Positions 26,301 through 38,400 of a stretch of DNA of 61,584 nucleotides are shown piece by piece. Numbering within the stretch: the stretch's first letter is position 1; each line of letters begins with the position of its first letter. Made by a program: the position numbers and the translations under genes. Below the pieces are notes generated by a model. That model saw nothing but the letters and a program-made list of their open reading frames with translations, was not told the DNA's origin and ran no database searches. Source of the DNA: a virus; the IMG/VR virus record IMGVR_UViG_3300025120_013662, positions 1-61,584 of that record. One strand, 5' to 3'.

Positions 26301-28747
26301 ACGCTTTATTAACAAGAGAACAGTTAGAACGCCAGTATGACGATATCATAGAGGCTAAAATGAAGCAGATAGACTCCTTGTGTAATCTTGGGGATTTACC
26401 TAGCCTACAATTTCAGATGGACTCCTTTATTAATGGTCTTCCAAGTGCAGGATGGTATGATAGTATATTAGCTTTCATAGCTAGGATAAGTAATGAGTTG
26501 GCAGACCTTTTAGCCAAGTCATTGTTTGGGGACGACGAAACAGAGACGTGGTCACCTCGTGCCGAAAATTTTAATGATACTAAATTTGGACAGGCCTTAA
26601 ACGCTCAATTGGCAAATCAGTTGCCGAATAGGTTGAACTCTTTTACACAATATCCGTTTATTGACGATATATTTGAAACAAGGTCAGAAACTTTAGTAAC
26701 TCAAATTGAAGCACAGCGTTTATTTCCAGATAACGTTCTCGGCCCCCGACTTGCAGACCTACCCAACACTAGAATAAACATAGAGTGGGGACCAAGGACA
26801 CCTTCTGTAAATTTAGATATCCCGCCAGTAGGATCTGAGACAGTAAGAATATATTTTGCAGCTTCTCCTAATCGAATTGGTGATTTAATAGCAGAAGCAC
26901 CGATAGCTGCCGATGAGAATGTCCTAGAAGGTTTAAGATTACGTGGACTAAGACTGTCAAACGGTAATCCGGGAGCCTTGGCTCAGGTCGATGGAATACT
27001 AGGAATCCCACCATTTATATCCGACGGCGTCAACGCTGCCGTCGGCCACTATACCCGAGGTCTCCAAGGTCATCATCTGATAGTGGATCAGATAATACTG
27101 CCACCGTACCATAAATTGGCACATACCAACAATACGATACGAAAGCTTATCTCAAATTTTTATTACTCAGAAATCGGGCGCTCCAGACTTCCGCTATTTT
27201 TAAAAGATCTTCTTGCCCCGGTTTTTATTTCTGATAGTGATAATTGTGCTACTACGAGGGATGAATCAATTGCCTTGGCAGCACTAAATGGTATACAAAG
27301 TAGGGTCATCACCTTTTTTATGAATGTTGGTCCGTTGATGACGACTTTTCTGGGTTGGTCGGCTCCTACAACTATAAACATAATAACCACATATTTGTCA
27401 AATAAAATAATTAAAGAGTTAAAAGAAAAGGTTATCTATGGACCGTATTTGCAATCTATGGAAAAAGTAAAACTTGTCTATCATTCCGAGGACCAAGAAG
27501 GGGATAAACTTTTCCTACCAGAAAATTTGAACAATGAAGATATTCTTAGGGCTGTTATCAGACAATTTATAGAAAAATTAATCTTGAAGATAGGCAGCCG
27601 AGGGGTGTTTAGAGTAAATCAAAATCCTTTAGACTCATCTTTAAATGAAGACGGGGAAGAGCAAATACAGTGGACTTGGTACACACAGATGATTGAAGCT
27701 CTAAGAGTAGAGCTTTTGACATTACCTCACGGCGAGGGATTCTTTGGAGTGAGCGACCGTGAACGAGCAAATTTGGAAAACAACGATCGTGCTTGGCTTC
27801 AGCAGGCTTTATATTATTTACCTATTCCAATATTATATGGTGGCTATATAGTTCATTTTGATGCATCAATAGATTTGATGGGGAAATATCCCAAGTTTAC
27901 ACTTGAGTCAACAAGACGCTCTGCATACGCTGACGATAGGTTGTTGGGATCCTTAAATGATAATTATGTGCCGGCTTTTTCTACAGTATTTGCAAACTTG
28001 CCATACACTTACATTTCTGAGGATGGACAAGATACAACTGAATTTTGGACACCTGCTCAAGTAGACAAAAGAATTTTGGAACTAGAAGAAAATATCATAT
28101 TGCAATCTGAACGTGCTTTAACAGTGAGTGAATTCACAGAGGAAGACGCTCAAGAATTAGAGGGACTTGCTGACGATATACGGGATATTATCACAAATTC
28201 AATAGCAAACTTGCCAGATGCTAATGATCCTAGGGTTTTGGAATATGAGAATGTTTTTGGTAATAGGTCGATATTTAGGACATATTATAGCCCACCCGAT
28301 AATAATAGAATAGATTTTTTAGTAGGGAGAGAGTTTATGTCGGTACTGGTGCCTGAGAATCAAGAAGTATTTCTCTCAGGCGAAGTTGAAGATGTCGGCA
28401 GCGGAAGACTTAGGGGAAATGATCGCCGAGAGAGGGTTTTAGTAATTTGGGAGGCTTTACAGGCAATGCGCCGTTCTCGTTTTGGGCAAGCCCTGAGAAG
28501 AGAAGGGGCGGGTGATGGTCTGAACGTCAGGCAAACCCTAGCCCGCAACGGCGCACTTCTATGGCTTAGAGAATATCAGAACAATCTTCCATACGAGCAA
28601 GTTCTGGCAAACTACTTAAGAGAAGCAACCCTTGTAGAAAATAGAGATACTGGATTGGCAGCTTTGAGGACTATTAGAGAAACAATAAAGAATAACACTG
28701 TGGAATTAAACTCACTGAGGTATATTTTGGGAGGTAAGGATGAGTAA
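23306..28747 (+). CDS. Giant virion/baseplate protein (1813 aa), unknown
   Basis: Long open frame starting at ATG 23306 with only a weak ribosome site. It is a mix of beta-rich and helical parts with no signal peptide. An Ala/Gly-rich hydrophobic stretch (near 910) reads YTAWTGLSVVAGAVAAATI, but there is no true membrane pattern around it. Its location between the spike-like protein and gp25 makes a baseplate hub or wedge role likely; T4 has gp27, gp48, gp53 and gp54 in this functional set but none this large. I recognise no domain. Average codon use matches the neighbouring structural genes. Confidence 0.65.
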   Translation: MTITRRQRNIINPFANSLLVASGIDYSYEDPRNSWVIQGIHDIYLNFGELPVIGSTLLAGSGLAEDTFLSLQDAKAYSALYPQNAKTVIDGDLFSLEECTPLESEEQLAAIAQILITDNSSVVYSTSTTEEAQRPENQGAISEISGSSTPSDQQILLQSAAQLPSINYDQSIETLSKLRKTFQYPSNTVLDAPLQTEVNSINSSLLLQSDGVDLYDWQNNALAGNQSEVKYYNSLEQMYYFVKRTNSIEPEGYDNYTENQSTIDRVVEAKNYGLTKILGIAGKLSDENLAQILDPGDDISSPLEFRSFLSVRPGSRWVYAVRLGKEFVDELEGAGVDASLADEQYSPYKKSKILLSLVTGGPFRYSSFTISSIESKIEKLLYILRQYRSLMLIENITPDMIGGFNISSEIQSLQTLQERLQAFFTYNNVEITSPENDYVEFVFSPNMTLSHVFYNGSLHTQAIGNTVFTKPKSGGDAPTPVSSEAYTNVFNGVSPYLWGFLYKSFDIVNETKDKIIADWPTWSDFLNRYTIPSVNINPSKISEERKKKSLKIAPPPNIFSLIDRVAKPTSTQATEIFNKRELYQNIVSAGASCGTGQAQIFNDIIMFANLVNGKASLKSIIRTAVLRYKGEILQSKVVQNRLKNENNESYSEIVDVGINRGIRYLDNPSATDQALRDAEEFVNRELACIVDVIGEFIEDSVLKPNGNPPLISRALRSPAARPALSFKFRKTPSRNMWKAWTSLLDRLLTQFVKQLMYGILRDTLKASLGCGPDQPNNPAAGLKSAIKSLDYGQADLNQYTEGIDLIELAQKFGLSNKDIEVVNDKETITMSPPRIEQLEQLHSDVSNITTPDELKLLLEGDATDELLSLINEMINSGEIDTEGFDGDTTAAIERFQQYGGYYTAWTGLSVVAGAVAAATITPLEKTPLLMAQRQESLLPGDERYAVLGFSNSVLREYFQALGDEIGQAKLDLLDRPAEGDESTSAEDAYCEDISPFRVDALLTREQLERQYDDIIEAKMKQIDSLCNLGDLPSLQFQMDSFINGLPSAGWYDSILAFIARISNELADLLAKSLFGDDETETWSPRAENFNDTKFGQALNAQLANQLPNRLNSFTQYPFIDDIFETRSETLVTQIEAQRLFPDNVLGPRLADLPNTRINIEWGPRTPSVNLDIPPVGSETVRIYFAASPNRIGDLIAEAPIAADENVLEGLRLRGLRLSNGNPGALAQVDGILGIPPFISDGVNAAVGHYTRGLQGHHLIVDQIILPPYHKLAHTNNTIRKLISNFYYSEIGRSRLPLFLKDLLAPVFISDSDNCATTRDESIALAALNGIQSRVITFFMNVGPLMTTFLGWSAPTTINIITTYLSNKIIKELKEKVIYGPYLQSMEKVKLVYHSEDQEGDKLFLPENLNNEDILRAVIRQFIEKLILKIGSRGVFRVNQNPLDSSLNEDGEEQIQWTWYTQMIEALRVELLTLPHGEGFFGVSDRERANLENNDRAWLQQALYYLPIPILYGGYIVHFDASIDLMGKYPKFTLESTRRSAYADDRLLGSLNDNYVPAFSTVFANLPYTYISEDGQDTTEFWTPAQVDKRILELEENIILQSERALTVSEFTEEDAQELEGLADDIRDIITNSIANLPDANDPRVLEYENVFGNRSIFRTYYSPPDNNRIDFLVGREFMSVLVPENQEVFLSGEVEDVGSGRLRGNDRRERVLVIWEALQAMRRSRFGQALRREGAGDGLNVRQTLARNGALLWLREYQNNLPYEQVLANYLREATLVENRDTGLAALRTIRETIKNNTVELNSLRYILGGKDE

Positions 28748-29141
28748 ATTACAAGGTATTTCAGTTAAAATTCCTCTTGTTTATAGTCAAGAGGATGGTC
28801 CTTACGAATTAAATAAGAATATTGGCGATGTGGTTAAACAAAACTTAAAGAACTTAATTTTAACTAATCCCGGCGAGAGACCAATGATTCGAGACTTTGG
28901 AGTAGGCTTTCATAGGTTACTATTTGAGCCAGTAAACTCAAGACTTTTAGAACGAATAAATACAAATATATTGAAGCAGGTAGGGAAGTACATGCCGTTT
29001 TTAAACATTGAAGATGTTATCTTTATAACCTCTGATGAAAACGATGGAATTTCCAATAATGAAATCTCGGTTACAATAAAATATAACCTAGGAGATTTAA
29101 ATCCTACCGAGACACTGACAATAACTTCTAATAACGACTAA
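28740..29141 (+). CDS. 25: Baseplate wedge protein, gp25/GPW family
   Basis: 133 aa, ATG 28740 with an 8-nt overlap and GGGAGG just upstream. The signature NLILTNPGERPMIRDFGVGF followed by LLFEPVN is the conserved gp25/GPW core, including the EPR-like region. gp25 (P2 gpW) joins gp6 and gp7 to form the core of each baseplate wedge and triggers sheath polymerisation. The gene order gp25 then gp6 matches P2 W-J and T4-like cores. Confidence 0.92.
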   Translation: MSKLQGISVKIPLVYSQEDGPYELNKNIGDVVKQNLKNLILTNPGERPMIRDFGVGFHRLLFEPVNSRLLERINTNILKQVGKYMPFLNIEDVIFITSDENDGISNNEISVTIKYNLGDLNPTETLTITSNND

Positions 29142-29169
29142 TTAATAAGTAAAATCAGGAAACTTAAAT

Positions 29170-30963
29170 ATGGCAAAAAAACCAATCAACTATACTAGTA
29201 GAGACTTCTCATCTATAAAAGATGATTTGGTTAACTATGCAAAGCGTTATTACCCAGATACTTTCAAGGATTTCAATGAGGCATCTTTCGGTGCGCTAAT
29301 GCTTGATATGGTTTCATATGTCGGCGATCAGTTGTCGTTCTATACTGATTTTCAAGCAAATGAAAGTTTCATAGATAGTGCAATACAATATGAGAACGTT
29401 GTCCGTCTTGCTAAACAAATGGGCTTTAAATTTCCGGGAGCAGCAACAGCATCTGGTGTTTGTTCTTTTTACGTGTTAGTGCCAGCCAATATAAACGGTA
29501 GAGGTCCAGATATAAATTATTTTCCGATTCTTCAGCGAGGATCTCTTTTATCTGCTGGTGGTGGTGCAGTATATACTCTTAATGAAAGTGTTGATTTTAC
29601 GGAATCTAGTAACGAAATAACTGTGGCCCGAGTAGATGAAAGCACTGGTGCTCCTACTTTTTTTGCCATAAAGGCTTTGGGAGAAGTAATTTCAGGACAA
29701 AGATTCTCAGACATTGTAACTGTTAGTGACTATGAGAGATTCAGAAGAATTCAACTTTCTAGAAAAAATATAACAGAAGTTATATCAATTAAAGATTCTC
29801 AAGGGCACGAATATTATGAAGTTGAGCATTTGTCTCAAGATGTAGTATATTTGGAATCTACCAATTACGAAACATCAAGAGAGGCAGTGCCGTACATTAT
29901 GAAAGTAAAGCCAGTTCCAAGAAGGTTTATAACTGAAAATGATACAAACGGCAATACCTTTGTTCAGTTTGGGTATGGATCGGAAGAAAACATCACAGGA
30001 GATCTTATAGTTGATCCTGCCGACGTTGTATTGGAAGTGTCCGGCAGAACTTATATATCTAGTCAGACCTTTGACCCTACAAATTTAATAAAATCAGATA
30101 AATTTGGTGTTGCTCCTACTGATACAACTTTGACAATCACATATGCAGCAAATACTGTAAATAATATCAACTCTGCTGTTAATTCAGTTACTTCTGTAAT
30201 AGACCCAATATTTACATTTAAAAATGAGTCTTCTCTTACTCGGGATATTATAAATATTGTAGAAACTTCTCTGGAGGTTACTAACGATACGCCAATACTT
30301 GGAGATTCATCTCAACTTTCGAAGGAAGAGATAAGAAATATGGCTTTCTCTACTTTCTCGTCACAGAATAGAGCAGTAACAAGATCTGATTATATAAACT
30401 TATGTTATAGAATGCCATCAAAGTTTGGAAAAATAAAACGAGTAAATGTAATCCAAGATAAAGATTCTTTTAAAAGAAATTTAAACATCTACATTCTTTC
30501 TGAGAATATAGCTGGAAATCTTACTGTTGCAAATTCTTTACTAAAACAAAATCTAAAAACTTGGTTATCATCGAAAAGAATGGTAAACGACACAGTAGAT
30601 ATTTTAGATGCAAACATTATTAATTATGGAATTGAGTTTGAAGTTTTGACAGATCTGAACGTAAACAGATTCCAAGTGCTTCAGGATTGTATACAATTTC
30701 TAAAAGATAATCTTCTAAACGTTAAGAGCGATATAGGTGAGGCATTGTATGTCTCAGAAATATATAAGCTACTTAACGAGGTAGAGGGCGTTACAGATGC
30801 TACTGACGTAAGGCTTGTGAACAAGATTGGTGGAGATTATAGTAACTATGTTTTTGATATTGATGAGAACTTATCAAATGATGGAAGATTTTTGATTGTT
30901 CCGGAAAATGCAGTTGCAGAGATTCTTATTCCGGATCAAGATATAACAGGAACAATTAAATAA
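29170..30963 (+). CDS. 6: Baseplate wedge protein, gp6/gpJ family
   Basis: 597 aa, ATG 29170. INYTSRDFSSIKDDLVNY then FKDFNEASFGALMLDMVSYV and DQLSFYTDFQANESF is the N-terminal signature of T4 gp6/P2 gpJ. The middle has NTFVQFGYGSEENITGDL and the C-terminal half has TRSDYINLCYRMPSKFGKIK and YVSEIYKLLNEVEGVTDATD, both typical of baseplate J proteins. gp6 dimers form the ring that holds wedges together. Length is close to T4 gp6 (660 aa). Confidence 0.92.
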   Translation: MAKKPINYTSRDFSSIKDDLVNYAKRYYPDTFKDFNEASFGALMLDMVSYVGDQLSFYTDFQANESFIDSAIQYENVVRLAKQMGFKFPGAATASGVCSFYVLVPANINGRGPDINYFPILQRGSLLSAGGGAVYTLNESVDFTESSNEITVARVDESTGAPTFFAIKALGEVISGQRFSDIVTVSDYERFRRIQLSRKNITEVISIKDSQGHEYYEVEHLSQDVVYLESTNYETSREAVPYIMKVKPVPRRFITENDTNGNTFVQFGYGSEENITGDLIVDPADVVLEVSGRTYISSQTFDPTNLIKSDKFGVAPTDTTLTITYAANTVNNINSAVNSVTSVIDPIFTFKNESSLTRDIINIVETSLEVTNDTPILGDSSQLSKEEIRNMAFSTFSSQNRAVTRSDYINLCYRMPSKFGKIKRVNVIQDKDSFKRNLNIYILSENIAGNLTVANSLLKQNLKTWLSSKRMVNDTVDILDANIINYGIEFEVLTDLNVNRFQVLQDCIQFLKDNLLNVKSDIGEALYVSEIYKLLNEVEGVTDATDVRLVNKIGGDYSNYVFDIDENLSNDGRFLIVPENAVAEILIPDQDITGTIK

Positions 30964-32444
30964 TGGCTATTAAGAGATATTTCCTAACAAAAGATACTAC
31001 AATAACAAACGCTTTTAAGTCAGACCTACTTACGAGAGGCACTGGTTCAAATATGGGTGCATCAGATATACTTGAAACTTTCGTTATCCATGGTCAGACA
31101 AGCGCTTCTGTTAATGCCACGAATGCTGAACAATCACGAGTGCTGGTACAGTTTCCTATAGTTCAATTGTTAGATGATATAACAACTGGTATAGTTCCAT
31201 CTAGTAGCGTGAGTTATCACTTGAGAATGTTTAATGCTCCTCACGGCGATACAACCCCCCTTAGTTATAGTTTAGATTTCTCTATGGTTAGTGGTGCTGC
31301 TTGGGCTGAAGGCCGAGGTCTCGATATGGAACAATATTCAGACTTGGGTGAAGCTAACTGGGTAGCCGCTATAGAGGGAACAAACTGGCAAGCAACTGGT
31401 GGCGACTATTATAGAAATGGTGCGTATAGCGCAAGTTATTTCTTTTCAGGAGGACTAGAAGATGTTGACCTGAACGTAGACTTTGCCATTAATAAGTGGC
31501 GATCCGGTGCGAACGCAAACTATGGATTATTACTGAAGCATAGGGACAATGTAATTTCAGGGAATGAAGGAACTTTTTATACTAAAAAGTTCTTTAGTCG
31601 AACTAGCGACTTTTTCTTCAAGAGGCCTTACCTTGAGGCAAGGTGGGATTCTTCAAGAAAAGATAACCGTGGCAATTGTGTCTTATCCAGTGCCCTTGCC
31701 CCTGCAAGTGATAACTTAAACACAATATTTTTATATAATAATATACGAGGAGAACTCAAAGATATACCTAGACTTGCTGGCCCCGGTCAAAAACTATTAG
31801 TTAGTTTTTATAGTAGCAGTGCAGGTGCCCCCACGGGCAACGTTTTGAGAGTCATAGATTCTAGCGGTGCTCTAGTAACTAATGTGACCGGAGGGTTACT
31901 GTCCGAAAATGGTGTAAATATAACCGGGACTTATAGTTGCTCTTTCGCCATTACCAGTAGTTTTGAATATGTTCAAGATGTTTGGCATTCAGGCGGAGTT
32001 GAATACTTTACAGGGTCGATTGTTCCTATTCCTATGTCTGCTAGCTATTTAATATATGAAGATGAGTATGTGACAGATGTTACAAATCTCAGAGATTCGT
32101 ACATTAGAGGACAGAAGCCAAGGCTAAGAGTCTTTTCTAGGAAGAAAAATTGGCAACCAAATATCTATTCAGTAGCAACAGCAGAAATAGAGCCAGAGAT
32201 TATTGAAAATTCTTTTTATCGTTTGTCTAGAACTATAGACAATCTTGAAATTATACCTTTTGGTACAGGAAGTCAAAATCATACCAGATTGTCATATGAT
32301 GTTAGCGGAAGTTATTTTGAATTGGACACTTCAACTTTAGAGTCTGGGTATTCTTATGATCTTCAATTTGTGTACCAACTTCAAGGGCAATACCGTCAGC
32401 AAACAGAAACTTTTAAGTTTAGAATAGAAGAAGAAGCCTTATGA
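30963..32444 (+). CDS. Virion protein with CBM96/DNRLRE-like fold
   Basis: 493 aa, ATG 30963 overlapping the gp6 stop (TAATG). The N-terminal half follows the pattern of DNRLRE/CBM96 carbohydrate-binding domains: SRVLVQFPI, then VSYHLRMFNA, then MVSGAAWAEGRGLDMEQYSD and ANWVAAIEGTNWQATGGD. That family stabilises or binds polysaccharide. The remainder is beta-rich with Ser/Gly-rich turns. It sits between gp6 and the giant wedge protein, so it may be an adaptor or host-surface binder of the tail. The fold call is by sequence pattern, from memory. Confidence 0.6.
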   Translation: MAIKRYFLTKDTTITNAFKSDLLTRGTGSNMGASDILETFVIHGQTSASVNATNAEQSRVLVQFPIVQLLDDITTGIVPSSSVSYHLRMFNAPHGDTTPLSYSLDFSMVSGAAWAEGRGLDMEQYSDLGEANWVAAIEGTNWQATGGDYYRNGAYSASYFFSGGLEDVDLNVDFAINKWRSGANANYGLLLKHRDNVISGNEGTFYTKKFFSRTSDFFFKRPYLEARWDSSRKDNRGNCVLSSALAPASDNLNTIFLYNNIRGELKDIPRLAGPGQKLLVSFYSSSAGAPTGNVLRVIDSSGALVTNVTGGLLSENGVNITGTYSCSFAITSSFEYVQDVWHSGGVEYFTGSIVPIPMSASYLIYEDEYVTDVTNLRDSYIRGQKPRLRVFSRKKNWQPNIYSVATAEIEPEIIENSFYRLSRTIDNLEIIPFGTGSQNHTRLSYDVSGSYFELDTSTLESGYSYDLQFVYQLQGQYRQQTETFKFRIEEEAL

Positions 32445-35400
32445 CCAAGTCTAAACTGTTTCAAAACAGCAAGCAAGCAACTACAGTTGGGAAGTACTTA
32501 AAGAGTACATCGGCTGGTAACGTAGGCGAGGGGATAGAATCTTCTGCTCATCTTAGTGAAAGTATAAAGAGAATACAAACTTTTCTACCAGATACAAATT
32601 ATTCTGATCCGGAGAATTTTGTAAAATATGGCTCCGCAGAAAAATATTATAGGGATTCTTTTGATTACATAACAAACTATTATCCATATGATGGATCCGC
32701 CTTAGAAAAAGTAAAATTTTATAATGACTTAAATCCTCTTGAGAAATATATTTTTGAGGAAAAATACCCAACAGCAACTGGGTTTATATCGATTGGTTCG
32801 GATTATGGAACACCAGTATCTCATTCTTCGGGCTACTTTGCGCCTCAAGATTCAACTTATAACCAATACCTTCAGGCCAAAGGTGGTCCATATTCTGGAA
32901 CTATTTATTCTACTTCAGATTATCGGGTAAATAATTTAGGATTTTGTGGACCTTCCGGTTCCACTGTTGAATTCTTTTTAAGAAAAAATAATACTGGGGA
33001 TGGATATCCTGCGGGATCTGTTTCTGGTAAAGAAGTGGTTGTTGATATATGGAACGGAGTAACCTCATCGGCACCGTCATTCGGGAGGATGACAATTTTA
33101 TGCAAATCAGGTTCGCAGGATAGATTTTATGTAACACTACAATCAGGCACCCACGGTGCCGGTGTTGCAGGTGTTCAGGAGCTTCCTGTTCCTACCACTG
33201 GTGGATTAAATATTGCTGATGGTCAGTGGAGAAATTATTCGTTTGCTTTCGCTAATAGCGGTTCGAATACAATGCTTGATTTTTATGTAAACGGACAATG
33301 TGTTGGCCCTCAAATAAATATTAACTCACTTATTGGAGAAGTCACGGGTGCTTTAGTAGCTAATATAGGATCATTGCGTGGTGATGTTTATGGTCCAAAT
33401 AATAAAAACCGAGGCGCTCTAGAGGGCTATGGAAAGCTTACAGGCTCTATCGACGAATTTAGATTTTGGAAAAAAAGCCGTTCGGGCGAAGAGATAGGAA
33501 GACATTGGTTTACTGGGGTTCACGGCGGCGCAGATAAGCACCTTGCTAATGTTGATCTGGGTCTTTATTATAAATTTAATGAAGGTATAACTTTAACAAG
33601 TAGTATAGATCAGATTGCTCTTGATTATTCTGGTCGTGTATCAAATGGATCGATTATAGGATATGATGCTCAAGTAAGAAATACTGGATCTTCTATCAAT
33701 GAGCTATCTTTGTCCTCCATAAGAGAGGTTGAGGACCCAATAGTAAGAAGTTCTAATATAAAAGTACTGGAAGATAAAAATATATTAGTAACTTCAGGTA
33801 GTAACTATGATTATACTAACAATTCAAGAATTATAAATTCTATTCCTTCTTGGATCGTAGAAGAGGATGAAAATAACGGGGGAGAACTATCTTCTTTATC
33901 TCAGATCGTTTCGAGCTATTTTGACACTTTGTTTGGACAAATAACGGCACTAAGAAGAATAAAAGACAAACAATATGTTTCTGGTTCTATCTCTGGCAGT
34001 ATAAACGAATTCCCACACAATGAAAGATTAATTCAGGGTATGGGACTAGAGGCTCCTGAAATATTTGAAAACATTGGCGCTCTGGAATTATATTCACAGA
34101 GAGATGAGCAAATTAATTTTGATCAGCCTATATCAAATATTAAAAATTCAATCTATAAAAATCTATACAACAATTTAAATGAAATATATAAATCAAAAGG
34201 TACAGCCGAAGCAATAAGAAATTATATACGATGTTATGGAGTAGGAGAAGATATAATCTCTCTGAACGCATATGGAAATAATGTTGAATATTTTTTACAG
34301 AGCAACTATAAAGCTGGCACTACTCCTAAGAAGTATGCTGATTTTTCAGGACGTAGACGTAGATCAGACGTTACAGCTTCAATCTATCAGTATTATGATT
34401 CTAACGTTCAGGGTTCCCATGGAATAATTGCCGGAACTCATGCATCCGCTTCAGCCTTTACAATTGAGTATGAAGCTCTCTTTCCAGATAATTCAGTAAT
34501 CGATAATTTAGAGCACGACCCAGTTGAAGTAGTTACAGCATCTTTATTTGGATTTCACACCCCAAGAGGCGCTTTCAGCGCTTCAGTATCTGAAGTAGAT
34601 GACCTTACATGGCATTCAATGGGGGGACCTATAAAAGATGATGGTCTACAGGTTTATGCAATTAAATCTCCTGCGGAATTTGCAGAAGTGTCAAATCCTG
34701 CACATAAGGTAAGAGACGTTTATTTTGCTGTTAAGAACAGGGCTGGAACAACTCTCCTGACTAGTGATATTTATCGTAATGTTTATAGTGACCAGAAATG
34801 GAATTTAGCACTTAGCGTAAGGAATGAATTATACCCCTTCGCTCAGGAAGTAAGCGGAACAACTATAGGTTCTGCTGCCGCTAAGAAAAACCATAAGTTT
34901 ATTCTAGAACTTTACGGATCAAATTATGACGGTGGTACCAAAAGAGAGAGCTTCAAAACCACCACTACTTTGCAGTGGCCAAGTGGCTCCGCTGAAATAA
35001 CATCTTCTAAAAGACTGTATATGGGTGCCCACAGAACAAACTATACAGGAACTGTTTTGGAAAATTCTGATGTTCACGGAACTAGTTTAAGATATTGGAC
35101 TGATTACTTACCAACAGGGACAGTTGATCTTCACGCTCGTGATGCTGATAGCTATGGAAGATTAAATCCATATAGACAAGCCTATAGTTTTCAGACGCCA
35201 AATAGACCAGCAGCTTACATACCAGAAATCTCAACGTTGGCTTTAAACTGGGATTTTGCAAATGTAACAGGCTCAGACGCATCTGGAAGATTTCTGGTAT
35301 CTGATTTTTCTTCGGGGTCGTTTGCTCCAGAGATCGCCGCTACAGCATTAATTACAATCACAGGAGCAGGGGATCTAGTAGATGGTCAAAAATTCACTAT

Positions 35401-38400
35401 TAGAGACACCGCCGGAAGAGATCATACTTTTGCAATCGAAGACGCAAATGATAATACGGCAAATAATCTTATCGGTGTTGATACGGCTCAGGGCGATGAT
35501 GATGATGGCGCAGCAGCAGTTCAGTTTGCCGCAGCTATAAACGCCGGAACTTGTGCAACTACAATAACTGCTGTACGTGCTGGAGCGACAGTTATTTTAA
35601 CTCAAGATGTAGTCGGCGCTCGTGGCAATAGGTCCAACGATGATGCCGCTGCCGGAGTTACTGTAGGTGATTTCACCGGGGGCAAGGATAGTTATGAGTC
35701 AAGCTACCAAGGAATTCTTAGTGACATAAATTTACGTCAACATACGGGTAGGGGAGATTTCTTTGCTCCAAATGATACCCCAATAAGAAAACAATATGTT
35801 TATACTGAAAAACTACAATTACCAGAATATGTGACTGACGACGATATGATCCGCATCCTAGACAAAGATGTTGATACCTTTACGCTCGAAAGTCGTCCAA
35901 TGAATTACTTTTTTGCTCTAGAGAAAAGTGTTTACCAAAGTGTATCTAAGAGAATGCTACAGATGTTTGCATCAATCGATGAGTTTAATAATCTTATTGG
36001 AGAGCCAGTAAACAAATATAGGGGCAGATACAAATCTCTAGAAAAACTAAGAGAACTTTTCTTTAGGAATGTTTCTTCTGACAGGGTAGATTTACAAAAA
36101 TATGTAGCTTTCTATAAGTGGATCGACTCATCTATGGGACGAATGATAGAAGAGATGTTCCCTGCTTCTGCTCGTGTTGCAGACAATGTTAGAACAGTTA
36201 TTGAAAGTCACGCTCTTGAAAGATCAAAGATTTCTTATAAATATCCCGGAAGCAGTAAGAGGTATTTCCCAATTCTTTCTGGTACAGCAAAAAGCAATGG
36301 TGGTAGTGTTTGTATCGATACTCCCGGCTGGAAGTTTAATCACGCTCCAGTAAACAGAAAACAAAGTACAAATGCTTATTGGTGGAAATATCGAGCACCA
36401 AGAAATAGTATTCCTACTCCAGAAACTAATGTAAGTTGGATAACTGATGGAAGACAAACCGTATTTAATGCCTTAAGAAGAGAAGTTTCTGGAAGTCAAT
36501 TAGTCTGCGTATCTTCCGATATTTTAATGGGTAATAAAGAATATTTTAATAAAGTAAATAACATAACAGACTTTACTTTTGGAGAGTTTAAGCCTTTACC
36601 TGATATTGTTGATGCTATAGAACCAAATACTAAAAAAGAATTTCCATTTTTTGCTTCTCTTATAAAATCTACGGATGGAGATGCTGGAACTTTCTCAGGC
36701 AAGATGATTGCACCATTTAGAGCTATTAGCTCCTCTATTGAAACAGGAATTTTTGGTAATATTGGCGGCACTATCAAAAATGTTGATTTTGTTAATCTTC
36801 ACAATGATGAAGTCTATAACAAAGATATTGGAACCCCTATGCAAGGACCCTATACTAACGAGCACGTTGGTGGGATTCAAGCAAGACATAATAGACCTTT
36901 GCGTCTGAACAATATAACGACCAAAAGAAAAGAGTCATTCAACCTCTTGGTGGCTCCCGCTACAGGGGCTTTTACAACAATAGAAGTTACAGACGATGGA
37001 TCTTTCAGTATAGATGATTATCACGGTAAAACTATAACTCTATCTGCCGGAGGAGTTGATTATAGCGCAACAGTAAGTAAAACGACTGCTGCTGCATCAA
37101 CCTCTAAAACAGTCATAGGTATTTCAGGATCTTCAAACAAAGGATTAGTCGCACAATCTTTAATGGGCAGTCTGCTCGCATCTATTAATGCGGATGGTCT
37201 TCCTGTAACCGTAGAATTTACGGACTCAGGTGCTACTGCTAGTAAAATTAAAGTTACAAGCTTGGCTCTCGATAATTCTATGGACGCAATAGCTTTTGCT
37301 GGAACTTGGCCATCTACGGATGCCTTAATGGAGCCTAATCCTCCTACTTTCACCTTCTTGGCGAATGGAACAGCCGATGTCTTTAGGAACCTTGCTGGGT
37401 CATTAAAGACTAGTGCCGTAGGATTTGAAGATATATCTCATGGGCAATACTTCAGGGGTGGTGGAGTAAAGTCACCAGTAAACATTTCGAATATAGCATC
37501 CATAACAGGGTCTACCGGTATAGACGTTTCTTCTGGTGCTGGTGTCAAAACATTAGGAAACTTTTCAAACAAGTATGAAGTTGTACACGGTTTTGGTCGA
37601 GAATTTGCTAATATGGACTTTGTATTTAATAACAGTTCTTATTACAGTTCTGGAATCCCAAGTGCCTTTCTAACTACTCCGTCAATGCGTACTGTCTCTA
37701 CTCAAACAGGTTCGGCAGACTATGATGCGCCTAGGCAACGATCAGCTAGAATAACAAATAAAACTATTATTGCTACTCGATTTGCTGCGCCCGGAAGTAA
37801 GTTAGATTCAAAACAACAGTTCCGTGATGTAGCTTCGGATCAAATGTCCCCGAATAATGCGCTACCATTTCGAAACTTGGGAGTTAGAAAACCATATTTA
37901 GGAGCATTAAACAGTCACACTAGATGGGGTGGCTTCTCTGGTTCCAGTCCTTTTGTTCTTGATACTTTTAGAGCCGACGATAGCCATGGCTTCTTTGGTC
38001 GTCAGGAGCCATTAAAAGAGTTAAATGATGGACTTGATCTTTTCGGGTTTGCTGCTTGTTCTATAACATTTTCTAATGCTCAGTTTGCTAACGGAAACAC
38101 CTTGACGTTAAACGTCGCAGGACACACATATTCAGCAGCGGTGAATACATCTGTAAATCCGGGCTCCTCAACTGTTACGGTAATAGGTTTAAATGGCGTA
38201 TCATCTGGCGGCGGCGGTGCGAATGATGCAGCTATTGCTACAGCATTAGCTACAAGCCTTTCTCAATGGGTTTCACAATTGGTGGGCGGCGCACAAAGGC
38301 CGTTCGTGCCGATATTGGCTTCAAATGTAGTAAGAGTTCTAAGAAAAGACATGGGTGGCTCGGAAGACGGAAAGGTTTTTGAAGGAGCACTTACAGGAAA

